From NCBI GenBank assembly GCA_027078415.1, contig JALWYX010000073.1, forward strand, positions 1 to 34,810: a stretch of DNA of 34,810 nt, read 5' to 3'. Source of the DNA: Thermoanaerobaculia bacterium. GTDB lineage: Bacteria; Acidobacteriota; Thermoanaerobaculia; JALWYX01. Below are positions 31,109 to 34,810 of this stretch, piece after piece. Numbering within the stretch: position 1 is the first letter of the stretch; each line of letters begins with the position of its first letter. A program made the translations under genes and the position numbers. The notes beneath the pieces are model-generated. The model saw only the letters and a program-made list of their open reading frames with translations, ran no database searches and was not told where the DNA came from.

Positions 31109-33151
31109 GTGCGCAAAAAAATTATCTTTTTAATTATTTTCCCTCCTATCACTTTTGCCCTCCTCCTTCTATATTACTACCTAACCATTCCAAAATTGAA
31201 ACTTTCGGAATGGGACTTACCAACAAGGCTATACTCCTCACCCCCTTATATATTTACTGGCGTAAAGATAACACCCCAGAAACTCATTTCTATACTGAAA
31301 GACTCCAGTTACGTAGAAAGGGAAAAGCTACGTCCAGGTTCTTTTCACAAAAATAGATTGACATTTACAATCTACAGAAGAGATTTTTTAACACCTTCAA
31401 AAAAAATTCCAGAATCTGTAGTTACTATCTCTCTAAAGAAAAACTCAAAAGGCTCTTACACTGTAAAAAAGATAACGGTAAACGGTTTTACCGTAACTTC
31501 TGTAACATTAGAACCTGTAGCCATAGGAACTTTCTTTTCTTCAAAAAAAATAGAGAGAATCTTTGCTACCTTAAACGATATAGGACGATATCCTATACTA
31601 GCAGTAATAGCATCTGAAGATCCAAACTTTTTCAACCATTACGGTTTTTCCCTAACCGCCATAATAAGGGCTCTTATAAAAAACTTGGTAAAAATGAAAG
31701 TTATAGAAGGTGGAAGTACAATAACGCAACAACTTGTAAAAAATCTCTATCTGTCGCCTGATAAAAGTTTTAAAAGAAAAATAAAAGAGTTACTTATAAG
31801 TTTATATCTGGAAAGAAATTACTCCAAATGGGACATATTACAGGCATACTTAAACGAAGTTTATTTCGGGGCAGTAGATAAGGTACAGTTAAAAGGTATA
31901 GCAGCCGCTTCATACACCTATTTTGCAACGGCACCTAAGCATCTGTCTCTTGGAGAAGCTGCAATGCTAGCAGGGATAATACCAGCCCCAGCTAAACTGT
32001 CTCCACTAACTAACTATAAAAAAGCTATCGAGCGTAGAAATGCGGTACTAAAAAAACTTTACAAGTTAGGTTGGATAAAAAAGGAGGAGTTGGAGAATGC
32101 AATAAATGAAAAAATTGTAGTAAATTCATACTTTTCTGCTTCTAGGAAAGATAGTTGGTTTAACAATCTGGTAAGAGAGAAAATCGCTTTAGACTCACAT
32201 ACATTGCAAACCTCGGCGCTAAACGTTATAACCTCGCTAAACTACAATTTGCAAAAAGAAGTAGAAAAAATAGTATCCAAGTATATACCCACACTAAGGA
32301 AAAAAGGGCTAGAAATAGCTTTAGTAATACTAGATTCTAGCAAAGGTGATATTGTTGTATACATAGGAGGGAGCGATTATCAGAAAACACAATTTGACAG
32401 GGTCTCTCATGCTAAAAGACAGTTAGGTAGCGTCTTTAAACCGTTCATTTATGCTTTGGCACTGGAAAATAATATAATAACTCCTTTTTCACTTCTTGAG
32501 GACAGAAGGAGAATAATCGTAAAAAGGGGTAGCAGATGGGAGCCAAAAAATTGGGATGGGAAAGTGTACGGAAAAGTTACAGCTGAATTTGCTTTAGCAC
32601 GAAGTCTCAATCTGGCAACTTTAGATCTAGCTTCGCGCTTAGGAATACATAACATATACAGATTTGCAAAAACACTTGGTTTTATTTGTGAACCTTTCCC
32701 TTCCATAGCTTTAGGAACCGTAGAAGCTTCTCCCCTCCAAGTAGCAAAAGCCTTCGCTATATTTGGTAACGGAGGAAAACTTCCATCTGCAAAACCTATC
32801 CTTGCAATATTTGATTTCAGAGGAAACTTAATAAGAAGATTTCCAACGAGTACAAAAGCAATCCTATCTCCAAGAACCACTTATTTAATCTCTGATATGT
32901 TAAAAAAAGTATCAACGATAGGAACAGCTTCAGCGCTAAAAAGATACGGTTTGTCAGGATTACCTGTTAAGACAGGTACTACCAATGGAGGAAGAGATGC
33001 GTGGCTAGCAGGAATAGTACAAAGCAAAGTTTTAGTAGTATGGATAGGTAACGATCATGGGAAACCCAAAAGACTCACCGGTTCAAAAGATGCTCTTCCG
33101 ATCTGGGCGGAAGTGGCTCAAAAAATACAAGAAGAATACAATATCAATTAG
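31109..33151 (+). CDS. mrcB: Bifunctional penicillin-binding protein, PBP1B type
   Basis: A periplasm-facing peptidoglycan synthase anchored by one N-terminal transmembrane helix (about residues 4-25). Residues about 45-130 resemble the UB2H domain of PBP1B. The GT51 glycosyltransferase has Glu170-Asp171 in ASEDPNFFNHYGF, EGGSTITQQLVKNLYL, and ILQAYLNEVYFG. The transpeptidase has Ser441-x-x-Lys444 (GSVFKPF), Ser-Leu-Asn (ARSLNLATL) and Lys621-Thr-Gly (PVKTGTTNG), so both activities look intact. At 680 residues it is slightly shorter than E. coli PBP1B because it lacks the long cytosolic tail. The start is GTG at 31109. Its stop interlocks with that of convergent gltX (TTAG at 33148-33151). 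It uses lipid II, whose carrier is made by UppS. Confidence 0.9.
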   Translation: MRKKIIFLIIFPPITFALLLLYYYLTIPKLKLSEWDLPTRLYSSPPYIFTGVKITPQKLISILKDSSYVEREKLRPGSFHKNRLTFTIYRRDFLTPSKKIPESVVTISLKKNSKGSYTVKKITVNGFTVTSVTLEPVAIGTFFSSKKIERIFATLNDIGRYPILAVIASEDPNFFNHYGFSLTAIIRALIKNLVKMKVIEGGSTITQQLVKNLYLSPDKSFKRKIKELLISLYLERNYSKWDILQAYLNEVYFGAVDKVQLKGIAAASYTYFATAPKHLSLGEAAMLAGIIPAPAKLSPLTNYKKAIERRNAVLKKLYKLGWIKKEELENAINEKIVVNSYFSASRKDSWFNNLVREKIALDSHTLQTSALNVITSLNYNLQKEVEKIVSKYIPTLRKKGLEIALVILDSSKGDIVVYIGGSDYQKTQFDRVSHAKRQLGSVFKPFIYALALENNIITPFSLLEDRRRIIVKRGSRWEPKNWDGKVYGKVTAEFALARSLNLATLDLASRLGIHNIYRFAKTLGFICEPFPSIALGTVEASPLQVAKAFAIFGNGGKLPSAKPILAIFDFRGNLIRRFPTSTKAILSPRTTYLISDMLKKVSTIGTASALKRYGLSGLPVKTGTTNGGRDAWLAGIVQSKVLVVWIGNDHGKPKRLTGSKDALPIWAEVAQKIQEEYNIN

Positions 33152-34587
33152 CAGAACACCTTTTCTCGAGCAAACGATATAAACTTAGCTAGGTAGTAAA
33201 GAGTTTTCTTTTTGCCCAACAAATGCACCATATCAAACAGAGGTGGACCAACTCTGCGGGCTGAGATAGCATAGCGCAAAGGATGAATAAGAACTCCAGC
33301 CTTCACTCCAAGCTCAGATGCCAGAGCTCTTAACTCAGCTTCTACCGCTTGGACAGAAAAACTTTCTATCTTACTATACCTATCCAACAAGATCTGCAAG
33401 TAATTTACATAATCATGCTTTTTTAGCACCTTTTTAGCTTCTGATAGATCGTAATTAAAATCTACAGTAAGAATGTACGGTTTTACTACATCAGCTAGAT
33501 CTATTAAATTACGAGCTCTTGTTTTATGTAGCTCTATAACTTTTTTAAAATATGTAATATCTACTTCTTCTAAGTTAAATTTAAGGAAAGGTTTAACAGC
33601 TTCTACTGCTCTATCTACTGAAATAATAGACAGATATTTAGCGTTCATCCATTCCAGTTTTTTTACATCAAAAATAGCAGGTGAAGAATGAATTCTCTCT
33701 ACAGAAAATTCTTTTTTTAACTCTTCTTTAGAAAAAAACTCTCTGTCATCTCCAGAGGACCATCCCAACAATACCAAATAGTTATAGAGAGCTTCTGGTA
33801 AAACACCCCTGTCTCTAAACTCCTCCACAGAAACAGCACCAGATCTCTTAGACAGTCTTTTACGATCTACATCGAGAATTAAAGGAAGATGTCCAAACCT
33901 AGGAGGTTCCATACCAAAAGCTCTGAAAAGTTCTATATGCTTAGGAGTATTACTTATATGGTCTTCTCCCCTAATAACATGAGTAACACCCATCTCTATA
34001 TCATCTACAACTACGGATAAATGGTAAGTAGGTGTATAATCGGAACGCATAAGAACGAAATCGTCAAAACTATCTTTGGGAAACACCACTTCGCCTCGTA
34101 TCAAATCGTTAAATACAAACTCTTTGTTAGGCATTTTAAACCTAATCACGTAAGACTTACCACTGTTCAAAAGGTCGTCAATCTCTTCTTGAGAGAGAGA
34201 GGAACACCTACCAGAATATCTAAACGATTTAGATTCCTTATGCGCCTTCTCTCTTTCTTTCTCCAGTTCCTCTTTGGTACAGAAACATCTATAAGCTAAA
34301 CCTTTTTCAACTAGTTGGTAAGCTTTAGTTTTATACAAATTTATCCTCTCACTTTGGAAAAAAGGCCCTTGATCCCATTCAACACCTAGCCATTCTAAAG
34401 CTTGCATTATATTTTCAGAAAGTTTTTTGTCAGACCGGGCTAAATCAGTATCTTCTATGCGTAAAATCAGTTTGCCATTATACTTGTACTTTAAAAGTTC
34501 ATTAAAAATGGCTGTTCTAGCTCCTCCAACATGCAGATACCCTGTTGGGGAAGGAGCGAAACGAAGTATCCACTCCCTCTTTTTCAT
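33148..34587 (-). CDS. gltX: Glutamyl-tRNA synthetase
   Basis: A class I aminoacyl-tRNA synthetase charging tRNA-Glu. The HIGH motif is His19-Val-Gly-Gly in FAPSPTGYLHVGGARTA and the KMSKS equivalent is RLSKRSGAVS. RIEDTD and HVIRGEDHISNTPKH bind ATP and glutamate. A Cys-x-Cys plus downstream YSGRC (about residues 100-128) corresponds to the zinc-binding insertion seen in many GluRS. Length 479 is normal. The ATG at 34587 has AAGGGAG seven bases upstream and its own extended -10 promoter. Whether it also charges tRNA-Gln, for the amidotransferase route, cannot be decided because no glnS or gatCAB is visible here. Confidence 0.95.
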   Translation of the reverse strand: MKKREWILRFAPSPTGYLHVGGARTAIFNELLKYKYNGKLILRIEDTDLARSDKKLSENIMQALEWLGVEWDQGPFFQSERINLYKTKAYQLVEKGLAYRCFCTKEELEKEREKAHKESKSFRYSGRCSSLSQEEIDDLLNSGKSYVIRFKMPNKEFVFNDLIRGEVVFPKDSFDDFVLMRSDYTPTYHLSVVVDDIEMGVTHVIRGEDHISNTPKHIELFRAFGMEPPRFGHLPLILDVDRKRLSKRSGAVSVEEFRDRGVLPEALYNYLVLLGWSSGDDREFFSKEELKKEFSVERIHSSPAIFDVKKLEWMNAKYLSIISVDRAVEAVKPFLKFNLEEVDITYFKKVIELHKTRARNLIDLADVVKPYILTVDFNYDLSEAKKVLKKHDYVNYLQILLDRYSKIESFSVQAVEAELRALASELGVKAGVLIHPLRYAISARRVGPPLFDMVHLLGKKKTLYYLAKFISFAREKVFC

Positions 34588-34628
34588 TCCATACTCCCTT
34601 CTTGTACCACGATATTAGGATGAAGAAA

Positions 34629-34634
34629 ATTATA
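34629..34634 (-). promoter_or_regulatory. Extended -10 promoter (TGGTATAAT) of gltX
   Basis: On the minus strand TGGTATAAT is a perfect extended -10 (TGn plus TATAAT), 41 bp upstream of the gltX ATG. A weak TTAATT lies 18 bp further up. The expected transcript starts near 34622 with a leader of about 35 bases containing the AAGGGAG site. No T-box or other folded leader is evident in that distance. Confidence 0.65.
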
Positions 34635-34810
34635 CCAAAAGATTACTCGCAAAATTAAAAATTAAGATCAATATCTTTTTTAATACCACAAGATACGTTA
34701 CAAATATATATTACAACCCAACTCCAGATAGCATTAGAAAATGAACTGGTCAACTCTCAAAACTGAAATTAAATAGTGTTAAAATACTTATCATCTATGT
34801 TTATAAAGAG
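34635..34810 (+). promoter_or_regulatory. Right-end spacer with possible promoter of an off-window gene
   Basis: This 176-bp A/T-rich stretch shows no open gene inside the window. TGTTAAAAT at 34777-34785 is an extended -10-like box on the plus strand, and an ATG at 34797, 11 bp further, begins a frame that stays open to the window edge (only four codons visible). It may be the start of a rightward gene with a very short leader. Confidence 0.3.

Noticed and set aside
32449-32880. 143-codon antisense frame in the PBP gene
   Set aside because: Shadow of the transpeptidase coding sequence; no recognisable domain or ribosome-binding site.

Overview
The window reads as chromosomal DNA from an AT-rich, probably thermophilic, Gram-negative bacterium. 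The thermophile reading rests on many ATA (Ile) and AGA/AGG (Arg) codons, Lys/Glu/Ile-rich proteins, very short gene gaps, and a GH57 branching enzyme beside a GT35 glucan phosphorylase. The Gram-negative reading rests on a PBP1B-type bifunctional transglycosylase/transpeptidase with a UB2H-like segment and a long, SppA67-type signal peptide peptidase. Paired ArsA-type ATPases, a collagen-like protein with an IPT/TIG-like domain, and a protoglobin would fit a deltaproteobacteria-like or deep-branching lineage. I cannot name the phylum from sequence alone. I see no phage, IS element, CRISPR array, tRNA or rRNA.

Layout. (1) 71-6124 (+): five genes joined by 4-20 bp overlaps. They encode a degenerate AbiEii-type nucleotidyltransferase, HutI imidazolonepropionase, an EEP-superfamily phosphatase/nuclease, a GCS2-type carboxylate-amine ligase with two CBS domains, and a beta-lactamase/esterase-family serine hydrolase. 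(2) 6129-7121 (-): a lone FecCD-type ABC permease, divergent from a TM1410/GH114-like gene (7274-8221, +). (3) 8222-8599: the only long non-coding stretch, carrying a strong imperfect hairpin. (4) 8600-13776 (-): collagen-like secreted protein, then HTH-GH57 branching enzyme, then glucan phosphorylase, transcribed right to left. (5) 13850-16671 (+): exported TPR protein followed by two ArsA-like ATPases. (6) 16831-21893 (-): lon, uppS, a FecE-type ATPase and a protoglobin. (7) 21983-24108 (+): a NUDIX hydrolase and a divergent ketoacyl synthase. (8) 24105-25950 (-): endonuclease V and a GT4 glycosyltransferase. (9) sppA (+). (10) A ClC protein and an RlmI-type methyltransferase (-). (11) mrcB-like PBP (+), then gltX (-).

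How the genes work together. The GH57 and GT35 genes form a glycogen branching and mobilisation pair. The FecCD permease and the FecE-type ATPase, about 10.5 kb apart on the same strand, may be two parts of one metal, haem or corrinoid importer. uppS and the PBP both serve peptidoglycan synthesis. lon and SppA are quality-control proteases. The most unusual units are the five-gene overlapped operon with a dead-looking toxin-family NTase at its head, the TPR-ArsA-ArsA operon, the HTH-GH57 fusion, a ClC with Val at the internal proton-glutamate site, and several genes with -10-like boxes 7-8 nt before the start codon and no Shine-Dalgarno, which suggests leaderless mRNAs. None of these is proven from sequence alone.
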